Assembly: GCA_046541195.1 (NCBI GenBank)
Contig: JBKHDT010000006.1
Span: forward strand, 6,508-70,507
DNA from: JBKHDT01 sp046541195
Lineage (GTDB): Bacteria; Pseudomonadota; Gammaproteobacteria; Halothiobacillales; Halothiobacillaceae
Direction of reading: 5' to 3'
Length of the DNA: 64,000 bases
Shown: positions 8,586 to 17,500 of the stretch, one piece after another
How the letters are laid out: every line of letters begins with the position of its first letter
Numbering within the stretch: the stretch's first letter is position 1
The notes under the pieces: model-generated
The model's input: only the letters and a program-made list of their open reading frames with translations
What the model was told of the DNA's origin: nothing
Database searches by the model: none
Program-made: the position numbers and the translations under genes

Positions 8586-9847
8586 TGGAACGTCTGCTTG
8601 CCGCGCTGTTCAACCGCAAGCAGGCCGTGATTCTGGTACTCGGCTTCGCCTCGGGCCTGCCGCTGCTGCTGACTTCCGGCACGCTGCAGGCCTGGCTGAC
8701 GCTCGAAGGCATCGACATCAAGGCCATCGGCATGTTCGCCCTGGCCGGCCTGCCCTATACCCTGAAGTTTCTCTGGGCGCCCCTGCTTGACCGCTTCGTG
8801 CCGCCGATCCTGGGGCGGCGACGGGGCTGGATGCTGCTCACCCAGCTGGCCCTGATGGTCGCGCTGGCGGGCATGGCCATGACCGACCCGAGCGAGCAGC
8901 TGTGGCAGATGGCCACGCTGGCGCTGATGGTGGCCTTCCTTTCAGCCTCCCAGGACATCGCCCTGGATGCCTGGCGGACCGATACGCTGTTGCCGGCCGA
9001 GCGTGGCTTCGGCGCGGCCCTGTTCGTGGCCGGCTATCGGGTCGGGATGCTGGTGGCCGGTGCTGCTGCGCTGATTCTGGGTGACCAGGTCGGCTGGTCG
9101 CTGACCTATTTCCTGATGGCCGCGCTGATGGCGGCGGGCATTTTCGCGACGCTGCTGGCCCCCGACCCGGCCAGCCCGGTCGAGGCACCCCGAACCCTGG
9201 CCCAGGCCGTGATTGGTCCGCTGCGGGAGTTTTTCTCCCGGCCCGCCGCCTGGGCCCTGCTCGCGCTGATCGTGCTCTACAAGTTCGGGGATGCCTTTGC
9301 CGGCACCCTGACCACCACCTTCCTGATCCGCGGGGCAGGATTCACCGCCACCGATGTGGGTATCGTGAACAACGGCATGGGCCTGGTGGTGACGATTTTC
9401 GGGGCCCTGGTCGGAGGCGCCATGATGGCGAAGCTGGGGCTTTTCCGGTCGTTGATGCTGTTCGGGGTGCTGCAGGCGGTGACCAATCTGGGTTACTCGT
9501 GGCTCGCAGTCCAGCCGGGCTACGCGCTGATGGTGCTGACCATCGGGGTGGAGAACTTCGCAGGCGGCATGGGCACGGCTGCCTTCGTCGCCCTGCTGAT
9601 GGCACTGTGCGATGCACGCTTCTCGGCCACGCAGTTTGCGCTGCTGTCCGCACTCTCGGCCCTGGGGCGGGTCTACCTGGGGCCGGCGGCCGGTTTCGCC
9701 GTCGAGTGGCTCGACTGGGCCTGGTTCTTCGTGCTGACGTTCCTCGCGGCGCTCCCCGGCCTCTGGCTGCTCTGGAAACTGCGGGCCCGCCTCGACCGGC
9801 TCGATGCCCCGGAGGACCGCGCAGCGCAAGAATCACCGAACGGTTGA
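8582..9847 (+). CDS. ampG: AmpG-like major facilitator transporter (muropeptide permease family)
   Basis: A 421-residue protein with about 12 hydrophobic segments. The N-terminal LGFASGLPLLLTSGTLQAWL and LPYTLKFLWAPLLDR, then RRRGWMLLTQ and SQDIALDAWRTD, are the conserved AmpG/PAT1 wording. AmpG imports GlcNAc-anhydromuropeptides for peptidoglycan recycling. It lacks the extra C-terminal helices of enterobacterial AmpG, as is usual for shorter homologues, so its exact cargo is less certain. It ends a tightly overlapping gene set with the kinase-like and HExxH genes. Confidence 0.88.
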   Translation: MMERLLAALFNRKQAVILVLGFASGLPLLLTSGTLQAWLTLEGIDIKAIGMFALAGLPYTLKFLWAPLLDRFVPPILGRRRGWMLLTQLALMVALAGMAMTDPSEQLWQMATLALMVAFLSASQDIALDAWRTDTLLPAERGFGAALFVAGYRVGMLVAGAAALILGDQVGWSLTYFLMAALMAAGIFATLLAPDPASPVEAPRTLAQAVIGPLREFFSRPAAWALLALIVLYKFGDAFAGTLTTTFLIRGAGFTATDVGIVNNGMGLVVTIFGALVGGAMMAKLGLFRSLMLFGVLQAVTNLGYSWLAVQPGYALMVLTIGVENFAGGMGTAAFVALLMALCDARFSATQFALLSALSALGRVYLGPAAGFAVEWLDWAWFFVLTFLAALPGLWLLWKLRARLDRLDAPEDRAAQESPNG

Positions 9848-9890
9848 TTGTCATCCGTCCGTGCGCATCAACAGACAAGAGGAAGGGTTC

Positions 9891-10289
9891 ATGAAGTCAC
9901 GGCCTGTCATCCTGCTGCTGCTCGCGCTGTTGTGGCCGATGCCCGGGGCCACCGAACCGCCCCCGCATGCCGGCCCCTCGAAGAAAATGCCGAACGTGCA
10001 TTTTCATATCTCCGAACGGGAGAAGCTGTACATCCGCGGCTGGTACCAGCGCAACCGGCCTCCCGGCCTGGCCAGACAGGGCAAGACCCCGCCGGGACAT
10101 GCCGCGCGTCTGGCGCGGGGCGATTCCTGGCCGCCGCGTCAGCCCTTCGAGCCCCTTCCGCCGGCGCTCGCAGGGCAGCTTCAGCCGCTGCCCCGGGGCC
10201 TGGGTTATTACCGCGTGGGCGCAAGCGTGGTGATCGCTGACACCAACAACCGGGTCATTATCAATGTCGCCACGGATCTGCTTCGGTAA
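9891..10289 (+). CDS. Small secreted protein of the RcnB/CigR type
   Basis: A 132-residue protein with a signal peptide (MKSRPVILLLLALLWPMPGATE). The mature part is rich in Pro, Arg and Gly, with the spaced PPGLARQGKTPPG and the C-terminal GYYRVGASVVIADTNNRVIINV, the layout of CigR/RcnB-like periplasmic or membrane-facing proteins. Function in this organism is unknown. A GAGGAAGGG Shine-Dalgarno sequence precedes the ATG. It follows the AmpG-like gene by 43 bp and may be cotranscribed with it. Confidence 0.75.
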   Translation: MKSRPVILLLLALLWPMPGATEPPPHAGPSKKMPNVHFHISEREKLYIRGWYQRNRPPGLARQGKTPPGHAARLARGDSWPPRQPFEPLPPALAGQLQPLPRGLGYYRVGASVVIADTNNRVIINVATDLLR

Positions 10290-10525
10290 CCATCGGTCGG
10301 CGTCTTCCGTCAGCGGATCAGCCGGATCGCGTGACCTGCCGGTGATGCCCCGGCACCTTTAGGCGCACGGTGATTCGGGTGGACGAAGCGGGTCGCGGCA
10401 TCCTGCTTCGCGCTGCGCGTCTCGCCGGCGGTTTTGGGCTCTTTCCACGGGCTTGCCAAAGCCTGGCATGCCCGGACGGTTTGCGCGAAAGCAACGGCGC
10501 GCGGGCCGGGCGCTTCGCAGTTTCT

Positions 10526-10554
10526 TTGCACGACGGCAAGGCTTCGGGATAAGC
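10526..10554 (+). promoter_or_regulatory. Weak candidate promoter for the proQ-family gene
   Basis: TTGCAC at 10526-10531 and ATAAGC at 10549-10554 are 17 bases apart, about 150 bp before the proQ start. Both boxes match the sigma-70 consensus only partly. Within the 412-bp space between the CigR-like gene and proQ this is the best candidate seen; the rest holds the hairpin at 10628 and no supportable gene. Confidence 0.3.
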
Positions 10555-10627
10555 TTTGCGGTTTTCCGGCGTCCTGCCGTTGCGGGCGGTCGGCCCCGGA
10601 CGGTTTTTCCGGGTGACGCACGATCTT

Positions 10628-10659
10628 CTGCCGCGCTTGCCTTGAGGCTGGCGCGGCAG
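10628..10659 (+). repeat. Leader hairpin upstream of the proQ-family gene
   Basis: CTGCCGCGC (10628-10636) pairs perfectly with GCGCGGCAG (10651-10659), and a nested GCC/GGC stem lies in the loop. It would lie in the 5' untranslated RNA of the RNA chaperone gene, about 42 bases before its ATG. No U-tract of terminator type follows directly. RNA chaperones of this class often control their own mRNA, so autoregulation is possible but not shown. Confidence 0.5.
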
Positions 10660-10701
10660 GGTTTTCCCAGCCAAAACAGGCCGAGCACGGCCGGAACGAC
10701 C

Positions 10702-11508
10702 ATGAGCGACGAAGCATCCAACCCGCAGCCTCCCGTCGGCGAGACGCCGCAAACCCCGCCCGGGGCCGAGTCATCCGCCGGATCGCCGGTCTGCGAGGCC
10801 GAGGCCGAGGCCGCGTCGTCCGCGGAGTCAACGCCCGAGGGTGCCGGCGAGGCGCAGCCGAAGAAGAAAAGGCTGCCCCATCCGCGCGAGGTGATCGACA
10901 GGCTTATCGAGGCCTGGCCCGAGGTGTTCACCAGGGACCCGCGCGCGGTGCGCCCGCTGGCCATCGGCATTCTCAAGCAGATTCTGGCGGCCCGTCCGGA
11001 AACCCTGGACGGGCTGAACTCCCAGGCGATACGCCGGGGCGTGAAGTTCTATACCAGCAGCATCGCCTACCACCGGGCGATGCTGAATGCCACCCATCGC
11101 GTGGCACTGGACGGAAGCCAGGCGGACGAAATCACCGAAGACATGCGCGAGCACGCCCGGAAGGAGCTTGAGCGCATTCCGAAGCCGGTACGCAAGTCAC
11201 GAAAGCCCGAGGGCGAGGGATCGACCGAAGCGTCCCGGCCGCGGCGGGCCCGTCGTCGTCGTGCCGGGGACGGTGCCGAACAGGGAGCCGATGGCGGCGC
11301 GGACTCTGCGCCGGGCGACCGCTCGTCACGGCCTGGTCGCGGCGGGAACGAGGGCAAGGGACGCCAGCGTGGTCCGGGTGGTGGCCGCCGTTCAGATCGG
11401 CGTTCGGACGAGGCCGTCGCGTCGGATGGCAAGCCCGCTTCCAGCGAGCCACCGCAGACCATGGAAGAAAAACTGGCCCAGCTGGCCAAGCACTTCTCCG
11501 GTGAGTGA
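10702..11508 (+). CDS. proQ: ProQ/FinO-domain RNA chaperone
   Basis: A 268-residue protein. Residues 1-55 are an acidic, low-complexity tail; residues about 58-165 are a FinO/ProQ RNA-binding domain (PREVIDRLIEAWPEVF, RPLAIGILKQILA, GVKFYTSSIAYHRAML); the rest is a basic, disordered Arg/Gly/Ser-rich linker ending in a short helix (MEEKLAQLAKHF). ProQ proteins bind structured RNA 3' ends and sRNAs. The ATG at 10702 begins right where family-like composition starts; the frame is open upstream without coding character. Confidence 0.88.
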   Translation: MSDEASNPQPPVGETPQTPPGAESSAGSPVCEAEAEAASSAESTPEGAGEAQPKKKRLPHPREVIDRLIEAWPEVFTRDPRAVRPLAIGILKQILAARPETLDGLNSQAIRRGVKFYTSSIAYHRAMLNATHRVALDGSQADEITEDMREHARKELERIPKPVRKSRKPEGEGSTEASRPRRARRRRAGDGAEQGADGGADSAPGDRSSRPGRGGNEGKGRQRGPGGGRRSDRRSDEAVASDGKPASSEPPQTMEEKLAQLAKHFSGE

Positions 11509-11517
11509 GACGAATCA

Positions 11518-12417
11518 ATGCGTGAGGCCGTGATGACGGATTCGGTCGCCCGGCCCCTCACCCTGGTCGGCTTCGGCCCGGTCGGTCGCTGCATCGTCGG
11601 GCGCGCCGGTCCTGCAGCCGACATTCGCCTGATCGGTCGTGGCTGGCCGTATCCCGGCGTTGAGTTGCCCGGTGCCCGGATGGATCTGGATGTGCCGGGC
11701 CAGACCCTCGGTGATCCGCTTGCCGGGCGCTTCCTGATCGTATCCGTGCCGCCCAGTCGCAACGGCAACGTCGATTTGCGCACCGCCAATCTGGTTTCGG
11801 CCATCGACTCGCGCATCCGCCGGACCGGCGAGATGCCGGCCGGTCTGCTGTATGTCAGTACCACGGGCGTCTATGGCGACTGCGGCGGCGACTGGGTGGA
11901 CGAGTCCCGGCCCGTCAACCCCGGCACCGCCCGGGCGCGCCGGCGTGTCAGTGCCGAGCAGCAGTGGATCGAGGCCGCCGAGCGCTGGTCGGTCCCCTGG
12001 ACCGTCCTGCGGGTGCCGGGCATCTTTGCCTGCGACAAGCTCGATGCTGCCCGCGTCGCGCAGGGCGCTCCGGTCATCGCCCCGGAGCAGGCTTCCTGGA
12101 GCAACCGCGTCCATATCGAGGACCTGGCCGATGCCTGTCTCATCCTCGCCCGCCCCGGTGCCCCGACCGGGGTGTTCAATATCTCCGACGGCAACCCTTC
12201 GACCCTGACCGAGTACAGCTGGGCCCTGGCGGATTACTTCGGTCTGCCGCGTGCGCCCGTGGCCGACCGTGAAACCGTTCTGGCCAATGCTTCGCCCATG
12301 CTGCGCGAATTTCTTTCCGAGTCCAAGCGGGTCGATTCCGGCCGGCTGCGCGCGGCTATCGGCTGGCAGCCGCGCTATCCCGATCTGGAGACCGCCCTGG
12401 CATCCTGCCCTCGCTGA
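11518..12417 (+). CDS. SDR/NAD-dependent epimerase-like protein (YeeZ type)
   Basis: A 299-residue Rossmann-fold protein with an N-terminal dinucleotide motif (LVGFGPVGRCIVG), the substrate-loop wording YVSTTGVYGDCGGDWVDE and a late NRVHIEDLADACLIL. This pattern is that of atypical SDRs such as E. coli YeeZ, whose substrate is unknown. An inner ATG at 11533 is an alternative start. It begins ten bases after the proQ-family gene. The last 21 bases of the gene belong to a direct repeat copied at 14293-14313. Confidence 0.8.
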   Translation: MREAVMTDSVARPLTLVGFGPVGRCIVGRAGPAADIRLIGRGWPYPGVELPGARMDLDVPGQTLGDPLAGRFLIVSVPPSRNGNVDLRTANLVSAIDSRIRRTGEMPAGLLYVSTTGVYGDCGGDWVDESRPVNPGTARARRRVSAEQQWIEAAERWSVPWTVLRVPGIFACDKLDAARVAQGAPVIAPEQASWSNRVHIEDLADACLILARPGAPTGVFNISDGNPSTLTEYSWALADYFGLPRAPVADRETVLANASPMLREFLSESKRVDSGRLRAAIGWQPRYPDLETALASCPR

Positions 12418-12511
12418 TTCGGGGCCTGGGCGCCTGGTCGTCAGGCTGTGGATCGGGGCAGGCCAGCACGAAAGCAGATCTGCTTCGTGCAGGGGCCCTT
12501 CCCGTGCGGGG
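12397..12511. repeat. Direct repeat X, copy 1, left segment
   Basis: These 115 bases match 14293-14407 with six mismatches by eye. The left end covers the last codons and stop of the YeeZ-like gene, so the second copy carries a relic of that gene end. Inside it (12466-12490) a 25-base near-palindrome, GCACGAA through TTCGTGC, can fold into a 12-bp hairpin with one bulged A. The 428-bp space 12418-12845 holds this repeat, a 202-base unmatched stretch and the right segment, with no supportable gene. Confidence 0.9.
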
Positions 12512-12713
12512 CATGGTCGCCCCAGGTGGCGTCCCTGGCCTTTCGGCCCGTGGGCCTGCCATGATCCAGGCCCGGCAGAGGCCTTCGACGCCCCCCTGCG
12601 ACCCCACCCATGGCGCAAGCGACTGCATCGCAAAGGCCTGGGCGAGCGTGTATCGGTCCGGTCGTGACTGAGGCTGGGCCTGAGCCAGCGCGCGCGTTAC
12701 AGAACGGCCGTAC

Positions 12714-12813
12714 GCCCGCAAGACCGGGGAAGGTTTCGTGCAATGCGTCCTTGGTCGAATGCTCGCGGATGCCTGGCCCACCAACCGCACCTCGCGCAGC
12801 AAGTGTGCCGGCA
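12714..12813. repeat. Direct repeat X, copy 1, right segment (relic of helicase gene 3' end)
   Basis: These 100 bases match 14419-14518 with four mismatches. In the second copy the last 41 bases encode the C-terminal residues of the DUF3427 helicase on the minus strand (PAHLLREARLVG). Here the same residues are still readable (HLLREVRLVG), but the stop codon TAG is changed to CAG and nothing of the gene lies upstream. It is therefore a broken copy of the helicase gene end. Confidence 0.88.
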
Positions 12814-12845
12814 GAGCGAGTCGGGCTTCGCGGGGGAACCACCGC

Positions 12846-13349
12846 TCAGCTCAACATGCCCTTGAGATCCTTGAGCATCAGAAACAGGTGGTACGGGTCG
12901 GTCGGGCTGGGCTCGAATTCCCACGATTCGTACCACTGCCGCGCGGCATTGTCCTTGGCATGGACCAACAGGCAGCGAATGCCGGCGATGTCTGCGGCCT
13001 GGGCAGTGCGCAGCAGCGCATCCTTGAGCAGGGCCTGTCCCAGGCCTTTGCGCTGATGCGCCTTGTCCACCGCGAGGCGGGCCAGAATCATGACCGGTAC
13101 CGGGTGACGCGACAGCCCCTTGATTACTCTTGAGGGCGCGGTCTCTGGAGTGATACTGCCGACGACCAGGCTGTAGAAGCCCAGTACCACGTCATCCTGG
13201 CAGCAGACGTAGGTCTGCGCGCTGTTTGCCCTCTGGTTGACGAGCGCATGGCGATGCAGGAACTGGTTCAGCGCGGCCTGACCGCAGTCGAACGCATCGA
13301 CCTGATCGGTTGCACGCAGTTTTCGAACGGGTGCATAGCCCTTGCTCAA
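12846..13349 (-). CDS. GNAT-type toxin of a type II toxin-antitoxin pair (TacT-like)
   Basis: A 167-residue GNAT acetyltransferase. The acetyl-CoA loop reads ARLAVDKAHQRKGLGQALL, and the N-terminal FDCGQAALNQFLHRHA and C-terminal FEPSPTDPYHLFLMLKDL are typical of toxins that acetylate charged tRNA. The start overlaps the antitoxin stop by four bases, the standard arrangement. The pair lies between two copies of a direct repeat in an accessory region. Confidence 0.9.
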   Translation of the reverse strand: MSKGYAPVRKLRATDQVDAFDCGQAALNQFLHRHALVNQRANSAQTYVCCQDDVVLGFYSLVVGSITPETAPSRVIKGLSRHPVPVMILARLAVDKAHQRKGLGQALLKDALLRTAQAADIAGIRCLLVHAKDNAARQWYESWEFEPSPTDPYHLFLMLKDLKGMLS

Positions 13350-13624
13350 TCCAGCACCCCAGGTTCATGCAGCAACTGCTTCAGGCGTGATTTGCTTTGC
13401 ACCGGTCGATCCAACGCTTCCTGGAACGCCTGCCACTGTGTCTCGTCGAGCACGAACTGGCGACGATCTGCCAGCGTCTGCACGGCCGCCGTCACGCCTG
13501 CGTCGAGCAGGAACTCGCTCACGTTCTTGTGGGAGGCACGCGCGGCCTGCTGCAGCAGCTGTTTGACCGGTGTGCTTGCACGAATATCAATGCGCTCGGT
13601 CTTGGAAGGATTCTGGGTGCTCAC
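13346..13624 (-). CDS. DUF1778 antitoxin (TacA-like)
   Basis: A 92-residue protein with an N-terminal ribbon-helix-helix region (TERIDIRASTPVKQLLQQAA then NVSEFLLDAG) and a C-terminal toxin-binding tail, the DUF1778 pattern. It neutralises the GNAT toxin encoded next to it and normally represses the shared promoter. Translation starts at GTG (13624), six bases after GGAGG. A strong promoter with a palindrome lies just upstream. Confidence 0.9.
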   Translation of the reverse strand: MSTQNPSKTERIDIRASTPVKQLLQQAARASHKNVSEFLLDAGVTAAVQTLADRRQFVLDETQWQAFQEALDRPVQSKSRLKQLLHEPGVLD

Positions 13625-13656
13625 AACGTGCCTCCGAACGGATCTTGAATGGCCTG

Positions 13657-13686
13657 ATTATATTTGTCCGGACGATGTGCTGACAA
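13657..13686 (-). promoter_or_regulatory. Promoter and probable operator of the toxin-antitoxin operon
   Basis: Read on the minus strand, TTGTCA (13686-13681) and a perfect TATAAT (13662-13657) are 18 bases apart, and the antitoxin start follows 33 bases later. Between the boxes lies the 8-base palindrome GTCCGGAC (13666-13673), well placed for autorepression by the antitoxin-toxin complex. The promoter match is seen; its regulation is inferred from the family. Confidence 0.75.
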
Positions 13687-13818
13687 GCAAACGCTTTTCC
13701 AGACCTCTCCCGCGCTTCAGCCAGAGCAGTGAAAGCCTGCAGGACAAGCGCGTTCCCGATGGACGAATTGCGCCCTGATGATCCGCCGCCAGGGCGTCCA
13801 GGACTGGTGCCATTTGAA

Positions 13819-14248
13819 AGGCCGGTTGCCGGCTCTACACCCGCCCGTACTCGCTGGCCTGGCCCACCCAGCGCCGGATCAGTGGCTCGACCTGTTCCGG
13901 GTGCTGGTCCAGCAGGCGATCGCTGGCTTCCCGTGCTTCTTCGAGCAGGTGGCCGTCGCGGGCCAGGTCGGCCACGCGCATCTGGGCCAGTCCGGTCTGG
14001 CGGGTGCCCAGTACCTCGCCGGGGCCACGCAGGCGCAGGTCTTCCTCGGCGATCCGGAAGCCGTCCTGGGTTTCACGCATGAGTGCCAGGCGGGCCCGGG
14101 CCCGGTCGCCGAGCGGTTCCTCGAACAGCAGCACGCAGTGCGAAGCCGTCGCGCCGCGTCCGACGCGGCCGCGCAACTGGTGCAGCTGGGCCAGGCCGAG
14201 GCGTTCGGCGTTTTCGATCAGCATCAGCGAGGCGTTGGGCATGTCAAC
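13819..14248. repeat. 430-bp direct repeat, copy A (recG 3' end)
   Basis: Bases 13819-14241 are identical to 17809-18231 (423 bp), followed by one mismatch and six more matches. The copies are exactly 3,990 bp apart and in the same orientation. Identity starts 16 bp beyond the recG stop and ends inside recG. Confidence 0.96.
13835..14248 (-). pseudogene. recG: Duplicated 3' fragment of recG
   Basis: On the minus strand this encodes the last 135 or so residues of RecG (from PNASLMLIENAERLGLAQLH to the final ASEYGRV and stop), identical to the full gene at 17825-19882. The helicase motor domains are missing, and upstream the frame runs into unrelated sequence. One base change (14242) turns a valine codon into ATG, so a short product could in principle start there. 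It is a truncated relic or duplication product, not a working RecG. Confidence 0.95.
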
Positions 14249-14292
14249 CCTGGTGAGCTCACGGAGGGGGCAGTTTTCCGTGTCGTCTGGCA

Positions 14293-14407
14293 CTGGCATC
14301 CTGTCCTTGCTGATTCGGGGCCTGAGCGCCTGGTCGTCAGGCTGTGGATCGGGGCAGGCCAGCACGAAAGCAGATCTTCTCCGTGCAGGGACCCTTCCCG
14401 TGCGGGG
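14293..14407. repeat. Direct repeat X, copy 2, left segment
   Basis: Matches 12397-12511 with six mismatches. It begins with a 21-base relic of the 3' end of the YeeZ-like gene, here with altered last codons, although that gene lies 1.9 kb away. The palindrome of copy 1 is damaged here by two base changes in one arm. Confidence 0.9.
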
Positions 14408-14418
14408 AGCGGGCGTCA

Positions 14419-14518
14419 GCCCGCAAGACCGGGGAAGATTTCGTGCAATGCTTCCTTGGTCGAATGCTCGCGGATGCCTAGCCCACCAACCGCGCCTCGC
14501 GCAGCAAGTGTGCCGGCA
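14419..14518. repeat. Direct repeat X, copy 2, right segment, overlapping the helicase gene end
   Basis: Matches 12714-12813 with four mismatches. Only 11 bases separate it from the left segment, against 202 in copy 1, so one copy has lost or gained sequence. Its last 41 bases are the stop and C-terminal codons of the helicase gene. Confidence 0.88.
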
Positions 14519-17500
14519 AAGGGTATTCCAGTTCCCAGACAATACTCATCGGCTGGCTGCCCTCGTGGCGCTGGTAACGCAACGGGCCGCAAAAATGGAA
14601 AGGGGCGGTCAGGCCGTTGGCCAGCGTGCGTCGTGGCCGGACGAACAGCATAGGCCGGTAGTCCCGCTTGCTGTGATGGATGTAGCGCTGTCCGGTGGGC
14701 GATTCCGGTGTGGTGCGCGACTGGCTTTGCCAGTGGAACAGACGGTCTGTGATTGCGTAGTCCTCATACAGCGTCGTGGGGCTGAAGTCGGCATCGGCCT
14801 TGTCGATGGTGACGAAGAAAGCGTCTACGCGGCGTTGTGAAACATGCACCACCCCTTCGCGCGAGGTATGCGGTTTTTCCAGGGAGCCCTTACCCAGGGC
14901 CAGCAGGATCTGCTCGCGGGTGTAGCTGGCATGCAGTTCCAGTGGCCCGGTACGGTCAAGGTGGATGCCGCTTGCCGGTAGCAGCGTATTGCGACGATAA
15001 CCAGCGATTCCCAGAAGATCGTCGCGTAATGCTTCGTGTTCGCGGACGAACTGTTCAACAGCCATCAAGGAGCCATCACCCGGTCGATCATTCGGCCAGA
15101 GCAGCGCATAGGCCAGCGTCAGTACCTCGGAACTGGCTGATCCGCTGCCTTGCAGATGGCCGGAGAGCGTCTCCAGCAGCGTCATGTCATCGCATTGGGC
15201 CAGTTGTCGCAGTCCGCGGGTGAGCGGTTTGCGGTAATGCTCGATGGATTCGAGCTTCTGCCCACTCGCCTCGGCGCGCAGCAGGCAGGGCGGGCCGTGG
15301 CGCAGGAGGTCGTCGGGTGTATCGAGGTGCAGCCAGTCGAGCATCGCATGATATCCCGGGTCCGGTTCCTCGCGGACAAGTTGCTGCAACTGCTGGATCA
15401 GCTGCGGGCGGCGGATGCCCAATTGCTGACGGATATTCTCGAGCACATGCGCCCGGGCCACGCGATCAAGATCCACGAGACAGCCGGAGGGCAGCCAGGG
15501 AAAACCGTGCTCGATCTGCTGGTCGACCCGTCGGCGCGGTTGGTTGCTCAGTGCACGAAAACGGTCGGCGTAGCGGAAACGGCGATGCTGCGGGGCGACG
15601 AAGTCCAGCACGGTCAGGTGTGGCTTTTCGTCGTGCAGGCGCAGGCCGCGACCGAGTTGCTGCAGGTAGATCGTCAGACTCTCCGTGGGTCGCAGGAACA
15701 GGAGCGTGTCGACTTCGGGAATGTCGATGCCTTCGTTGTACAGATCGACCGTGAAGATGACCCGGATGCGCCGCCGGACGAGCTCGCCCTGCACCTGGCG
15801 GCGTTCCTCCGCATTGCTGTCGGCGGTCAGGGCGACGGCGGGCAGTCCCCAGTCGGCAAAGCGGCGCGCCATGAAGCGGGCGTGCTCGCGGCTGACACAA
15901 AAGCCAAGTACCCGGATGCGGGCGGGATCGGCGACGGTATCAAGCAGGTGATCGAAGACCCAGCGAGCGCGGGCGTCATTCGCCCCCAGCACGGCCTGCA
16001 ATTCGGCGGTGAGGTAGCCGCCGCGCTGCCATTCAAGGCCGCTCAAGTCGATGTCCGGGTGATCGCCGATGCCATAGTAATGGAACGGCGCGAGCAGGCG
16101 CTGCTCGATCGCGTCCGGCATGCGGATTTCGTGGGTGAATCGGTCGCCGAAATCCTGCCGAATGTCCCGGCCGTCGCTGCGCTCTGGTGTGGCGGTCAGG
16201 CCCAGCAGTGTGTCGGGCCGCAGGTGGTCGAGCAACGCTTGGTAAGTGTCCGCCGAGGCATGATGCGCCTCGTCGAGGACAACGTACTCAAAGTGATTTG
16301 GCGGGAGTGTGTCCAGCTTGCGGCTGTGCCAGCTTTGTACCGAGCAAAACAGGTGCCGGTGCTGCGCCGGTGTGCTGTCGCCGACCAGAAGATCGCCGAA
16401 AGCGTTGTCGCGCAAGACGTGGCGAAAGGTATTGAGTGCCTGCTGCAGGATCTCCTTGCGGTGGGCGACGAACAGGAGTGTAGGCCGCGTCCCGTCGTCC
16501 CGCTGTCGCGTCAGCCGCTGGTAGTCGAAGGCGGCGACCATGGTCTTGCCTGTGCCGGTGGCGGCGATGACCAGGTGGCGGTGTAGTCCGGCGGAACGCT
16601 CGTGCGCAATGGCATCGAGGATTTCCTGCTGGAAGGCGTAGGGGCGCAGCTCGAAGAAGTTCGACGCCGGCGCGGGGTTGCCCGAGGTCGCGCCCTGCTC
16701 GGCTTCCAGCGCGGCCTTGAGGCGAAAAAGGTCGCCACGTCGAACCGGCTCGAACTCCGCCGGGTCGTGCCAGTGCGACTCGAAGGCCGCCTCGATCTGT
16801 CGCCACAGCGACGGCAATTGGTACTGACTGATCTTGGCGGTCCACTCGAGCCCCTCGTCCAGCGCCACCTTGGAGACATTTGCCGAGCCAACGTAACTGC
16901 TGCCAAAACCGGTCTGCCGGTGGAAGGTATAGGCCTTGGCATGCAGGCGGGTGCGATGGGTATCGAAAGAGGCGCGCACCTCGGTATGCGGCAGCGAGGT
17001 CAGGAATTCGATGGCCTTGAGGTCGGTGGCGCCCAGGTAGGAAGTCGTCGCCACGCGCAGACGTGGGCCGCCGTCTGGCGCCGGGACTTCGGTGAAGCGT
17101 TTCAGAGCTTCCTTGAGTGGGCGGATGCCGCTCCACTTGATGAACGAGACCAGCCAGTCGGCACGATCGGCGCTGTGCAACTCGGCGCGTATCTGGCTGA
17201 CCAGGCTGGGCGTTCGAGACGAGCCGGTCAGCAAGGTGGAAACGCCCAGTGGTGTGTCCGGGCGCTCGGCTTGGGCTTGGCCGATGGCGGCCGCCTCCGG
17301 TGGGCGCACCTCGAGCAGGCGGCGAAACGGCGGCAATGGGAGCTCGTCGACCAGTTTCGTGAACGGCGGGGCGCTTGCGGCCAGGGCGGATTTCAACGCC
17401 TGCAGTTGCTGCCGCGCTTCGCCCGAACCGGCCTCCCGCAGCGCGAGGACCAGCTGGGCCAGCTCGTGCGCCAGATGACTGCTGATCAGCGGGGATGCCT

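Noticed and set aside
12418..14477. Transposon or insertion sequence as the cause of the repeats
   Set aside because: No transposase frame, short terminal inverted repeats or small target duplication was found; the repeats are pieces of host genes.
13835..14542. Minus-strand open frame with RecG-like C-terminus as a separate gene
   Set aside because: Its first part is translated repeat sequence with no homology, and the RecG part lacks the motor; treated as a pseudogene fragment.
15150..16586. 478-codon open frame on the plus strand
   Set aside because: Opposite the helicase gene, where Walker A, DEAH and DUF3427 motifs show the real coding strand.
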